Source of the DNA: Tetragonia tetragonoides
Taxonomy: Eukaryota; Streptophyta; Magnoliopsida; Caryophyllales; Aizoaceae
DNA: 64,000 nucleotides
Direction: 5' to 3'
Assembly: GCA_038025085.1 (NCBI GenBank)
Contig: CM076146.1
Span: 25,614,501-25,678,500 of the forward strand
Positions 25,574 to 36,627 of the stretch are shown piece by piece (positions within the stretch are counted from its first letter, which is position 1; every line of letters starts with the position of its first letter). The notes beneath the pieces are model-generated. The model was given only the letters and a program-made list of their open reading frames with translations, was not told the DNA's origin and did not search any database. The translations under genes were made by a program, and so were the position numbers.

Positions 25574-27547
25574 TCATTTGGCAGCCCGCCAATCTTTCAT
25601 ATACTCCTCCATAACCGATCGAGAACCTTCCGCTTGCTCCGGAGGAATCAAACTAATGAAAGACTCAGCTGCGACGGCTAGACGATTCACCCACTGCAAA
25701 AAAGTAACAATGAGTGTGAGTTCAGAGATATGTAATACGTAAAAAAATATATATTTTAGTTAATCACTTACATAATCGCTGTTGGATCGTGGAGGAATCA
25801 CAAATCCAGGTGCTGCATCGTCACGTGTCAGCAGAGGGTGGGAGTGACGGTAGTACCACTCGAGGTAGTCATCCGTACATGCTGTGGGATCTGACGTGGA
25901 TGCCTGAAACCCATGGAGACCAAGAATGTAACCTCCCGGGAACATACGCCAGAAATCAGATGATACTCGTACGGGGTAGACAACCCTGTACGAACGACTG
26001 CTCCATGACCTGATCGCTCTCTCTGGCCTAGTGATCGGGAAAGGGATACTCTGTACGTACCCGATTTGTCGTAAACAACGACCAGGCATGTACGGTTCGA
26101 TAATATCCCGATACCGTAGCCACCCCATGAATACAGTCCTCGGTACAGATGCAACCGGGTCAGAATCGTACGACAGCCACACCACCTACGTAGAAATGTT
26201 CAAGTTACGGTGAAGTAAAAAAAACATAGCAAACGACGAAATAAATCATGAACACCGATAACTGCATGACGTACCTCTGACGCTCACAGCTGATCCAAGC
26301 GTCTACGTAAGGAGCACAGTCGACCCACGTCCTTGCCCTCAGCCTGGGCACTCCATACGCACGCACGGGGAACCTCGCCGTCCCCGACAATCATCCGCTC
26401 CCGATGAGGTCGGAAGCAGGGAAAGTACTCGTATATCCATGCCTGGAGGAGAGTTAGGCATCCGCAGATGCCCTGAGAATCCCTCCGACTAACTATACCG
26501 AGCTGACGATATAGGAAGGCGAGGGCAGCAGATCCCCAAGAGAACTCATGCGCCGTTCCGACACCGTCCCTCACCTCCATCACGCAGGAGGGTCTAATAC
26601 GGTTACCACTCTTGTCGACAAACAAGGTGGATCCAATAAGTAACCACATCTAAGCTACAGCCTGCATGTCCTCCATTCGGTCCTCCACTCGGCAAAGGTC
26701 AAAAACCGACTCCGTGAGGACCCCACCGCCCTGCCAGTGGCTATGCATCAGTTCTTCTCGGGTGACCCCGAGAACCTCCATGGCCGTCGCCTGCAGCTGC
26801 CCATCCCGTTCCTCACTGGAAACGAGCTCTCCCTCTACAGGAATCCGAAGAATATGCCATACATCATGCAATATGATGGTCATCTCTCCGAACGGCATGT
26901 GGAACGAGTTCGTATCCGGCTGCCACCTTTCAACGAATGCAGATATCAGGGGGAAGTCGATATGTCTGAACATAATGTCTGTCAGGTGTGATAACCCAGT
27001 CCCCTCGATCTGCGCCCTCACATCGGGCGACATCTCCGCTCGCCACTCACTCAGCCGCTGACAGACACTGAATCGGTTCTGACACTTCAACAGACCCCTC
27101 TTCTCTCCCATCCACATACGAGACGCTACGTGGCCCAGGAAGCTCGGTATGACGCTATCATCCGCCGGTCCACCGGCCACCTTCCCTGTAACAAGCCACG
27201 TACTGTCGTCCTCCGCTCTAGATCGTTTGCTAGTACTAGACGAGCCAGTACTAACAAACCTACCGCCTCTGCCCTTCACCACGCGCCAATCTGAGGATGA
27301 TTCGACGCCAATCTGATCATTGTCCATGGACTGATCCCCGGAGTAGAACTCGCTAGATCCGTAATCGTGTTGCTCAGCCTCATCACCGCGATACAAGTGA
27401 CGGTCAGTCATCTCCCTCATCCGAACTGCCTCTCTCTGTCTCCGTACAGAGGCATCAATCCCGCGCGTCCTCGTGTGACGCGGTCCTGAACCAGCTAGTT
27501 CACTGAATAACCTCGGCACCGATTTACCGGCTCCTCCTCTCCTCTAT

Positions 27548-27694
27548 CATTTCACATTTTTAATTAATTAAACAATAATCAGTAATAAACAATTAAAATA
27601 ATAATTGACAACTAATAATAATTGTAATAACAAATAATAATAACAATAATAATATTAATAATAATAACAATAAATAATAATAATAATACTAATA

Positions 27695-27736
<42 letters not shown>

Positions 27737-27787
27737 TAATAATAATAATAATAATAACAATAATAATAACAACAATAACAATAACAC
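27548..27787. repeat. (TAA)n-rich microsatellite region in PMD intron 1
   Basis: Imperfect TAA/AAT repeats, with the longest clean stretch at about 27688-27755, grading into AACAAT repeats. Confidence 0.9.
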
Positions 27788-27799
27788 TATTTTTTTTTT

Positions 27800-28035
27800 G
27801 TCTCGGGCGTCTGCTACAGACGCCTCACCCATGGGTGAGTCGTCTGCGACTGGCGCCGCACCCATGGGTGAGGCGTCTGCCGATCTCGACTCACCCATGG
27901 GTGAGTCGTCTGCGACTCGCGCCACACCCATGGGTGAGGAGTCTGCCGATCTCGACTCACCCATGGGTGAGTCGTCTGCGACTAGCGCCGCACCCATGGG
28001 CGAGGCGTCTGGGCAGGCGGAAATTGCAGACGCCC
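27800..28035. repeat. GC-rich CCATGG/GGCGTC array, right end of the MULE (PMD intron 1)
   Basis: Six or more CACCCATGGGTGAG palindromes at about 33-bp spacing, arranged as a 66-bp double unit. The units alternate GAGTCGTCTGCGACT with GAGGCGTCTGCCGATCTCGA. Both strands stay open through the array; the minus strand would read a 22-residue repeat containing DDSPMGESRSAD. It lies within intron 1 of the PMD gene and shares CCATGG and GGCGTC words with the array at the left end. The units are more alike than those on the left. Confidence 0.85.
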
Positions 28036-28483
28036 GACTCTCCGAACTCGAAAAAAACGACACCCAACTCACAAATCAATCAACACAACTTCAAACAACA
28101 CAAATTCAATTCAATTGTCTATAAACCGCGAATAAAAACACTCCTATATCAACACATTTCGTAAAAATCAAAGCAAATTAGAGTAAATAAAGCAAAAAAA
28201 TTTCGAATGTATACCCCCCCGCCGCTATGCTCGCCGCCTCCGTCCTCGTCGCCGCCTCTGCCGCTGCCGCTAGCCCCTGACATTTCCGTTGTGATGGTGT
28301 GGTGGTTTTGCTGGTGTGGTGGTTTTGCCGGTGTGAGGATGAGTGAGGATGAGTGAGTGAGGATGAGTGAGTGAGGATGAGTGAGGAGTGAGTGAGTAGT
28401 GAGTGAGAGTGAAGGGCAAATGGGTAATTTTCAAGGGCGGTGGTGAGTAATTTTGGGCGGTAAATAGCAATCCACAATAATAA

Positions 28484-31108
28484 TCGGTGGAATGTGCTGC
28501 TAGCGCTCGCACCAAACCTAGCATGTTGCTTTTCTTGTGTGTATGTGTGTGCGCGTACATTACAATGCCGTATCGATAGGCGAAGTTTTATGCAACTAAG
28601 ATCGCGGTGGAAATAGCAACTTGCTACCTCTTATAATGAATTGTGGTTCAGTGTGGGTCCAATTAAAATGATAAGTAGATTTATTTGTTATTGTCCAAAC
28701 TCTCCGGATGGCATAAAAAAATTTGACAAAAATAGGTCGAAAATTGAGCAAGATATGAAAAATCAACTCAAATCGTAGAATATATTCGACGAAGAGAATG
28801 GTTGGATTTGAGTGCTATGACTTAAGTGGCCAGTTGGGACTTTTCTTGTAGAAGGCCAGGGTTGCGCATATGAAATTCTGACTGATTGGAGTCATTGCGG
28901 ATGTATCCTTTTTCAATAATTGGTTCAATTCGAGTCAATTCAATTCTATTCTGTTCTATTCTATTCAGTGGAGTACAGTTTAGTTTAATGAAAAGAATAC
29001 GTTGTCATCAATGTACTGGTAAAGGCTCCCATAATCGCATGCCTACCAAGTTTTGCAGTATGCACTAGTGGGCTCTCGTTGTCAATAGCGACTATCGCTT
29101 TCAGAATTCATGACCATTAATCCAAGGAGGATATCTAATCTAAGTGCCCTTTTCAGTTTGATTTCATGATCTTCCTTTTCACTTTTTCAGTTTGTTCTTC
29201 ATTGATAGAGAAATACTATTTCACATGCAAAGAAAAGCTTGTACCCACTTCAGCAGCATATCGAAACTTGAAGAGTTTTCTGTTTCTTTCCTACATGCTT
29301 ACCCTAATATATACCTCGCCCATTGAAAGGTAATTGTCTACCTAGTTATGTCCTTACTTCTTTTTTTAATTTTTTTTTGAGAAAAAGTAATGTTATGACT
29401 TTTGAATGGTTATTATTCTTTGTTCTTAATGTGCTTTTTGAGGTAGTATTAATAATAAGCAAGTTCAATACATTAGTTGTCGCGGTGAGAATAAGTTTTT
29501 CAGGAGTTTATATGGATTTAGAAGAATTAATGTTATTCTGTTTGGAGATGAAGTCATGTTAAAGATAAGAGAAAAACATTAATTGTTGTGCATTTGGTTG
29601 CTCAATAAAGGGTGTTCGATCTCACCAACCGTGTTTGGATTGTGAGAAGATCTCATGATAAGGCATTTGTATTGTGTGATTGTGTCCAATTATTTGAACT
29701 CTTTCGCGACATAAATTTTCACTTTCCGATTGAGTAAATAAAAATTCTAGTAGAAGTAGAACTTTAACATTTAATTTCTAACTTTCTATAATAGCTAGAA
29801 GTTAGAGGGGAAGACAAGAGTGGATGAAAATTGGATAAACAAGAATAAATGTGGTAAAAGATTGAAATTTGTGAAAGTTAAGCCAAACAAGTTCAAAGTT
29901 GTTGAGTTTGTCTCGAATTGTCTTGTTGTAACTCGTGATAGGGCATGTGACCCACCAAGCCCACTCCACTAATGGCCTTGACAGAGATAGAAACCGACGA
30001 CCACTAGCTGACGGGATAAAGCCCACCACAAGCCCATCAAAAATAGGACACTACAGAAATAACACTCCAAACGGAACTTTTCTTACACAATGAGTGATTG
30101 TATGGTCATGAAATTATAAATTTTTATAAGATTTTTTTATATAAATATATCTGTTTTAAACATATATAAAATTTATTTTTTATGGCAATTCATTATGTCT
30201 ATATCTCACGGTAACATATTTTCTCCCATTTTATATCGAAAAAGATGATTGAAATGACTAGTCTTGTTCTTTTTATAACATGTGGAACAAAAACGTAAAG
30301 AAATGACACGGAAGAAAATTGGTTGGAACATGACAGAACAAAATGTAAGATAATGTGACACATATTGAAATGCAAAGTGTAATACAACGCGAAACAAAGT
30401 GGATTGCAACAGATTGAAGTGAGACGAAATGAACAGAATGCAGAATATAAATGATGAAAAGAATAGGTTTTAATGTTTAGCTTTCTAGTATATAATCATT
30501 TGATAATTGATACTATTACAAAAAAAAAAAAAAAAAAAAAAACAAAGTGGTCAACACTAACTAATAGGGTTTTTTTAAGGGAAAAAAAGAAAAATCTATG
30601 CAGAAAGGAAATTAAGAAAAATTAAATTGAAAATATATATTAGTAATTTATACTCACAACCACCTTGAACAACATGCCTTTTGTATCTATATTTGAGTCC
30701 TATAGAACTAATGTAAAATAATATTATTAGCGTACGTGAACTTAGAAGATGTCTACTAGAACCGGTGCAATTTTTGCAAATTGTACCGAAAAATGTGAAA
30801 AATGGGGAGGAATATCAAAATAAAATGAATTAATTAATTTTAACATCATCTTCGGCGTCACTGCGCACTATGGTTCTTCGGGCATTATTCATTGCCATTT
30901 GTGTGGTGGATATTAGTTTTTTTTTTTTTTTTTTTTTTTTTTGGGTGAGATTACAAATTCGCCGTAATCACGTTCATTTTGCAATTTATGGGAGAAAAAT
31001 GGACTTCAAAGTTGTATCTATGATTTATTGAAATCGTAAGCACAAAAGCTCACCGGTCACTTTGTTCCCAATGTACGACAACAGACCAACTTATCCAGGC
31101 AAGATGTA
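28484..31108. other. Non-coding intergenic DNA
   Basis: 2.6 kb without a recognisable gene. Visible features are a GT-rich stretch near 28535-28555, an ATTC/TATTC stretch near 28930-28970, an A run at about 30518-30541 and a T run at about 30917-30942. The A and T runs could be the tails of decayed retroposons, but nothing upstream of either is recognisable. Confidence 0.45.
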
Positions 31109-31380
31109 GGCTCCGTTTGATTCACTAGGATAAAACTGAACTGAACTGATCTGATCTGAACTGAATTGATTTTTTAAACTTAACCGTTAACTATTTAAAA
31201 TTTGTCCAAACATAATCAATACTGGACTCATTTGAAAGTATGCTTTGAGCTCTTTCCGATGACATAATTATCATCATGAAATTATTTCAAAATAAAAAGT
31301 TATATGAGTTATAAAGTCACACATGAACTGAACTGAACTGAATTGAATTTAAGTAAAATTAAGGTGAATCAAACAGAGCC
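31109..31380. mobile_element. MITE with 17-bp terminal inverted repeats, hAT-like
   Basis: Left end GGCTCCGTTTGATTCAC, right end GTGAATCAAACAGAGCC; they are complementary except for one base. Inside, both arms carry runs of AACTGAACTGAA. The 272-bp size and lack of coding capacity fit a MITE. Target duplication is unclear (GTA on both sides at most), so superfamily assignment is tentative. GGCTCCGTTTGGTT at about 31628 suggests a related, truncated copy. Confidence 0.7.
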
Positions 31381-31489
31381 GTAGTGGAACAAATTGAGAT
31401 GGATGTAACTTTGTGATTTGAAGGCGAATGTGTTTTTTAGGGCTGAATTGAACTGAATTGATCGAAATTGAAATGAAATGCGCAAAAAC

Positions 31490-31598
31490 TCGTATGAGCC
31501 GGTCTCAAGGTGAGGTCCTCTCTAGCAAGCATGTGTCAAGTTTATGTCATACTTGACTATAGAGGGGTCTCACCTTGACGCGATCTCATAGGAGACCT
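31490..31598. repeat. Short fold-back repeat, family B, copy 2
   Basis: GAGCCGGTCTCAAGGTGAGG and GGTCTCACCTTGACGCGATC form the arms; the centre reads GCATGTGTCAAGTTTATGTC. Same family as 131-246 and 40859-40970. Confidence 0.55.
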
Positions 31599-31599
31599 T

Positions 31600-32717
31600 T
31601 TGAATGAAATGAATTCAACCACACTAAGGCTCCGTTTGGTTGGGATGAAAACAGTTTTTCCATTTTTTAATTATTTTGTTTACTATGAGAGGAAAATAGT
31701 TTTCAGGGGGAAAAGCCTATAGGTGAAAATGTTTTCCGTTCAAAAAAAAGGGAAAACAGTTTTCCGTTAGTGGGAAACTATATCTCTGAAGCACTAATAG
31801 TGGACTTGATCAAACCCGCACCCGACTTGGTAGGGTCTCGGGCCGAACTTTCGAACAACTTTCTCAATATTGTCTTTTTTCTTCAAATAAGTACTCCTAT
31901 GTCTAGATATTCCTATAATTTTGTTAATAATCAATATACTCGCTATATAGATCTAATATTAGAATTAGAATGTAAGTGTAATGTGGTGCCTGCAAAACCC
32001 AATCTCAAGCATTTCGTGCACTCTCTCCAAAACTCCCTCTTTGAATTTTGAAATAACTCATTATTGCCATTATTGACTCAAGTCTAAGGAGTCAAATTAG
32101 GCAATGTATGGAAGGCTAATGAAAGAATACTCATCCAAGAGATCCCCTAATCAATCAATTAATTAATGGAAAGAATATTCTTTCATTCCATACTAATCAT
32201 TTTCCAATTAGTCAAAGTAACTGAAAAAATTCAATCAACATCATTAATAAAATTAGGCAACTCTTCCCAATTATGATTCTATTATTATTACATGTAATAA
32301 GGAAGCATAGAGGGAGAAAATAGTTTAACCGAGTATAAGTCACACATCGGAGAAGAATATGAAAATTGTAGCAAAAAGGAGGTACAAATATAAAGAGCAA
32401 GGTGTGTGGAATCATACATTTATTTAGACGTTTGTCTAAGATGAATATAATATTTATTCTTATTAAGGTGTTTTTTTTTTATTGAACTAAACACCATCAA
32501 CCAGTATTAATTGTAGTGCGATAATAATTATGCAGCTACTACTACTACTAATGATGATGATGATGATGATGATTATAGCCATAGAAGTTCATTACAAAAA
32601 ATAATGCAAAGTAATCGTAGGATGCACACAAACATAGATCAAAAACGATTTAAACAAGTAGAAATCTTTGTGAGAAGGATTTTTTTTTTTGGGGGCGGGA
32701 ATAACAATATTTACTGA
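31600..32717. other. Non-coding intergenic DNA
   Basis: No gene. Holds a truncated MITE-like end (GGCTCCGTTTGG, about 31628) and paired GGAAAACAGTTTTCC-type inverted words around 31690-31770. A short (ATG)n tract lies at about 32549-32571 and T runs near 32468-32478 and 32681-32692. Confidence 0.45.
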
Positions 32718-33780
32718 TTTTTTTTTTTTTTGATAATTAATTAGAACTTGTCATTAATCATCAAACATTACAATATCCTAGAGGGCATATCCTCTCTTTG
32801 ATCGTCTCTATAGCAAGATGTTACCTTCTAGGAAGGGCCCATCTAAAACCATGGAGAAGTGTACAAAAAAAAAAAAAAAAAACAAACTAGAGCTTACTAA
32901 ACCAATCTCTATGCTCCTGAGAAGTCTTCTTTGGTATCAGAGCACTAATTCTCAGCCTAGTTTCTACTCTAATTTGCTGCATAACAACTTCAGGCTTCTT
33001 GACCATGTGTTCCCAATGCGCTTCATTTCTACATTTCCAAACATGATATATAAGAGCTATCATTCCAGCCAGCATCACCATTCGGACAAATTTCGGCTTC
33101 CTAGAGATCCATTTACAAATCCTCCACACCTGAGTATGCTTGGTTTTGATCCCTAGCCAATCTTTCACCAATCTCAAACATTTTCCACTGAAATTGCATT
33201 CAAACAGCAAATGCTCCCCATTTTCAGTTGCAGCACCACACAGTATGCAAACATTATCATTGCAGACTTTAATTTTCTTCAATCTCTCCTTTGTTTGCAA
33301 TCTGTTGAGAGCAGCCATCGATGCTATAAATGCATGCTTTGGAGGATTGAGCCTGTTCCAGATCCAAACAGCCCAAGGAACCTTAACATCAGTGGGTTGC
33401 AACCATTTGTAGCCACTTTTGACAGTGTAACCCCCTGTAGCATTTCCTGACCAGGTACCATAAGTGTAGGCAGACTTGAATATATCCCTACAATCACAAA
33501 ATTTTCTTCCATGCCCAGCTGGCAGAGGGAGTAATTTTATACTCCCACCAACTTTTCACCTTTAAGTAGACATGGTGCACCCATTTTACCCATAAGGAAT
33601 CTTGTTTAGATGCCAACCACCACACATATTTTCCCATGGAGGCAATATTCCAGGTGAAGCAATCTTTGACATTAAACCACCAGAAGCTTTTGATCTGCAC
33701 ACAAACTCCCAAGCAATAGGTGGAGTTCTAGAGTATATAGCTTTACCATCCCACAGATAATTTCTACAAATAGTCACAAT
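32718..33780 (-). mobile_element. 5'-truncated LINE (non-LTR retrotransposon) fragment
   Basis: The minus strand encodes the C-terminal part of a plant L1-type polyprotein: WEFVCRSKASGGL and KYVWWLASKQDSLWVKWVHH (about 33720-33590), then VPWAVWIWNRLNPPKHAF, and the RNase H-adjacent zinc-binding module CILCGAATENGEHLLFEC (about 33280-33180). The last 171 codons end at 32887. A T run at 32718-32731 on the plus strand is the expected poly(A) tail at the element's 3' end. The middle of the coding frame is broken by shifts between about 33400 and 33500. Only about 1 kb of a normally 5-7 kb element remains, typical of incomplete reverse transcription. Confidence 0.8.
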
Positions 33781-35321
33781 TAATTATATGAAATATTATA
33801 TTTTACATATTTTCTCAATTAATTATGTCGTATTTATATATCCTTACATGAGTTTCACATTGGAGAAAGAAGTTAGAGATGAAGTTGGTGAAAGATATAA
33901 AAACATGAGGGACAAGAAAAGGCTAGAGAAAAGTGTAACTTTTTATGACTATTTGCATGGCTATAGTGATGTGTAGTATATTTAAATTACGATACTATAT
34001 TGGAGTTACCCAAAAATAGAAGGATTATGGGTGATTAATAAATTTTAAAAAAAATAAGGAAAAAAAGAAACATTACATGATAGAAACAATTAACGTAACA
34101 CCACTTTAGCCTATAGTTATGGCAAATAATCGTATGCCTACACTACTTTGTTATGAGCCCATATCGAATGAAAGAATGTATAAAAACAAAGGGCTAACGT
34201 TGAAACAAACCACAATTTTCTTGGCCCTTTGGCTAAGATCAAGAATGTACACTTATGGTAGATAGCTTGCTATAATGACTTTCAAGCGTCAACCATATCG
34301 AGAGTCAATATGGGAGCAAACGATAAGTTTTCTTAGCTGAGTAATTCTATTATGAGACAATCACTTGCATGAGGGCAGACAAAAGTCACTTTTTTATTTA
34401 TTGGTATCACTAACTGAATGGCTTTGGCCCAAATCACTATTGAATTTTATCACTAAATTAATTTTTTAACAGTAAATGTTCACTCGCATGTATTGTATAA
34501 CATGCATTGCAATTTGCAACATGACCTAGGTCCAAATAATCTTATTTTTTGTGCGAAAAAAACCTTTCAGATAAATTTTGCAAAATAAATTTTCCATAGT
34601 TTTTTTTTTATTTTTTTTCTTTTGTAATTATCAAAAGAAATATAAAATAGTTTTATGTTCAGTTTAATATACAACTAATAGGGTATTATACTATGTTTTA
34701 AGGATGCAAAAAATATAAATAATATAAACAACAAGATCATCACACTGCACAAAACAAAATAAACATGTTTAACATATTTGCGACATACTTTCATAGTCTT
34801 TTGGGTATAAGCAATAGTAGTATGTGACTATGATTTTGATACTATGTTTGATATCTGTCTTGTATATACATGTGTTTCGATTTTTAATTAATCGTTGTAA
34901 TCTTTATTAATATTAATTGTCATTAGTGAATAGAATCGAATACATGTGAGAGATTAGTTTTAAAGTTTAAGAATTGACTATTTTGTAATGAAATCGTAGA
35001 TATTCACTTTTACCATATGTTTAAATACGTAATAATCCGTACATGAATAGCACGGGTATAAAGTAGTTCATATAACTTGTAATATTGATTTAAGTAGTGT
35101 ATTGGAAACCATGAAAAGGGAAGTGTAAAAGTTTATAAAAAGAAAGAGGGAGTAAGACATTTGACATCTACAAACAAAACCAATTTTAACAAGGTAAAGA
35201 TCTAAGACACCACAATAAATTCAAAGGATGAAGTTATCTAGCATAATAAATTTAATTATATTGACTACCTAATTCAAACTATTTTTGCATATTGAGTCTT
35301 TTTACAGGAGACCCCGCAATA
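33781..35321. other. Non-coding intergenic DNA
   Basis: No gene seen. Contains a short U2-snRNA-like match (34217-34243), a worn Stowaway tail at about 35098-35152 (GGAAACCATGAAAAG followed by GAGGGAGTA) and a GAATAGCACGGG motif near 35045 that resembles the Helitron-type hairpins elsewhere. Confidence 0.45.
34217..34243 (+). pseudogene. U2 snRNA-like fragment
   Basis: TTTCTTGGCCCTTTGGCTAA followed by GATCAAG matches the 5' end of plant U2 snRNA with about two changes in 27 bases. The match stops before the branch-point-pairing GTAGTA element, and no Sm site or promoter elements are evident. It is at most a retroposed fragment. Confidence 0.45.
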
Positions 35322-36028
35322 CAGTAGAATTTTATAAATTAATACTCGATAAAATAATAATTTTGTTCGGTCCTGACTCGGACCTAAGGTCTAAATTAAT
35401 AAGTTTGATAAAATAATAAGATAATAATTTTTCATAAAACCCTTCTATAAATTTATGGTCCCATCAAAATAATAAATTAATAATTATATAAAATTAGAAA
35501 TATAATTAGGATAACAAAGTAAAATATGGTTCTATTGTTGATTGTTTTTTGGGAAATTTAAATGTAGTTGTATTTCATATCTAACTATCTTTAATGCATC
35601 AAAAGTTCAGTTGTTTGTTCTCATACTGCAACAAAAAATTGTGAAGAGTTGTTGCCGCTAGAGTGCTTCCTCCACGTAATTAGTGGCAAAGGTATTGTAT
35701 CATATTCAGTTTAATCCTCCGTAGGATTTTCAACAATGTTAGCTATATTTTCTTCTAAACTTTGGACATCTGAACATGTATCATATTCACCCGGGTAATC
35801 CAATAAGTGATTGACATCAATTTTCTACAATACCCAAGACCATTTAACATTCTTTAAAGTTCTTGAATGTCTTCTTCACTAGTTACTTCATTTAAATTCT
35901 TTGAGGCTACTTCTTCCAGCAAAGCTCTCTTTAAATTAATAAATTATTAATTTATTGATTAATTAATATCTCTCTAAATTAATAAAATTACGTGGTCCCA
36001 ATATTATTAATTTATAGAGGTTTTACTG
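35322..36028 (-). mobile_element. Pogo-like (Tc1/mariner) element relic, Lemi1/Emigrant type
   Basis: The ends CAGTAGAATTTTATAAATTA and, inverted from the right, CAGTAAAACCTCTATAAATT are the terminal repeats of plant pogo-like elements; the left end is preceded by the expected TA, the right flank is TT. The interior (minus strand, about 35930-35600) keeps pieces of the transposase C-terminus in one or two frames, broken by stops: ALLEEVASKNLNEVTSEEDI, LLDYPGEYDTCSDVQSLEEN and TLHNFLLQYEN. The DDE core is missing. It is an internally deleted, dead copy. Confidence 0.75.
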
Positions 36029-36372
36029 TTGCTTTACAATTTATAATGGTTTTTTTTGTTGCCGAAAACCATATTCCCAAGTTTATTTATTTATTTATTT
36101 TTTTTTTTAATTTTAAGAACTCACCATTTATAAAACTTTTTTTTTTTTTCTTAAGAAAGGACTTTTTTAAGAGGCCCTTCTGGACAACCAATTCAGGGCA
36201 CCTTTTGATGTACGCAAAATTTCTGGTGTTTTAATAATACCAACTGGCTATGTTATTCTCTAATACACCCTTGAAAATAGGGGGGCGGTTTTAGAGTATT
36301 TTGTAAAAAGAAAAATGAAACAAACTGATTTGAAAATATCCTATTGGTTGGGTAACACCACATAAGCAAGTA
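36029..36372. other. Non-coding spacer
   Basis: About 340 bp of T-rich DNA between two transposon relics. No gene is seen. Confidence 0.5.
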
Positions 36373-36627
36373 CTACCTTCGGTCCACAAATAACATTACG
36401 TTGGACATTTTGTAGTCAAAGTTAACAAACTTTGACCATTGATTAATGAAAATATTATAAAGTTCTACAACATAAATATACTTTTGCAAGTATCATTTCA
36501 AATAGTACTTTCAAATAAATCAAAATTTTATAATTTTTTTTAATATTAAAAGAGTTATATGTGGTCAAAGTAGTGTCTTGAAAACCGCGAAAAATCTAAC
36601 GTAATGTTATTTGGGGTCCGGAGGGAG
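36373..36627. mobile_element. Stowaway MITE, 255 bp
   Basis: Terminal inverted repeats of over 30 bp: CTACCTTCGGTCCACAAATA at the left and TATTTGGGGTCCGGAGGGAG at the right, inside matching AACATTACGTT and AACGTAATGTT. TA is present on both sides (36371-36372 and 36628-36629). CTCCCTCCGGTCC-type ends with TA duplication define Stowaway (Tc1/mariner). Worn relatives occur at about 10030-10106, 35098-35152, 44474-44700 and 46300-46458. Confidence 0.9.

Larger units (their letters stand above)
25574..28283 (-). pseudogene. Plant mobile domain (PMD) gene of the MULE, two internal stops
   Basis: Four exons on the minus strand join in phase 0: 28283-28215 (ATG, Gly-rich 23 residues), 27543-26275, 26185-25772 and 25693-25574, about 620 codons. 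The PMD follows a basic, Ser-rich N-terminal part: LLKCQNRFSV, GLSHLTDIMFRHIDFPLISA, FVERWQPDTNSFHMPFGEMT, ILHDVWHILRIPVEG, LIGSTLFVDKSGN, AALAFLYRQLG, GCLTLLQAWIYEYFPCFRP, then FMGWLRYRDIIEPYMPGR. PMDs occur in the Arabidopsis MAIN/MAIL1 silencing proteins and in MULEs and retrotransposons. Two nonsense codons break it: TAG at 26652-26650 and TGA at 26286-26284, the second three codons before a splice donor. Exon 2 has no ATG at its start, which supports the upstream Gly-rich exon. Intron 1 (about 670 bp) contains a TAA microsatellite and the CCATGG array. Confidence 0.85.
23053..28473. mobile_element. Mutator-like element (MULE), 5.4 kb, with transposase-OTU and PMD genes
   Basis: Terminal inverted repeats: left GGGTGTTACTATTTACCG and right end, read inward, GGATTGCTATTTACCG, continuing imperfectly for about 60 bp (AAAATTACT, CACCGCC, TTTGCCCTT). 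The flanks AAAATAATAA (23043-23052) and ACAATAATAA (28474-28483) fit a 9-bp target duplication with one mismatch. Two genes face inward: a transposase followed by an OTU-like domain from the left, and a plant mobile domain gene from the right. Each starts with a tiny exon near the terminal repeat, and each first intron holds a GC-rich array of CCATGG and GGCGTC motifs. Both genes carry lesions, so this copy is no longer autonomous. Confidence 0.85.

Noticed and set aside
27689..28164. Open frames on both strands through the CCATGG array
   Set aside because: The array has a period divisible by three and no stops, so both strands stay open; it lies in intron 1 of the PMD gene. A coding role cannot be excluded but has no support.
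28886..30409. Possible small genes between the MULE and the MITE at 31.1 kb
   Set aside because: Only short frames of 60-80 codons without splice structure or family signatures.
32818..33450. Plus-strand open frames of 79-112 codons
   Set aside because: They are the reverse strand of the LINE fragment, which matches a known protein family in the minus orientation.
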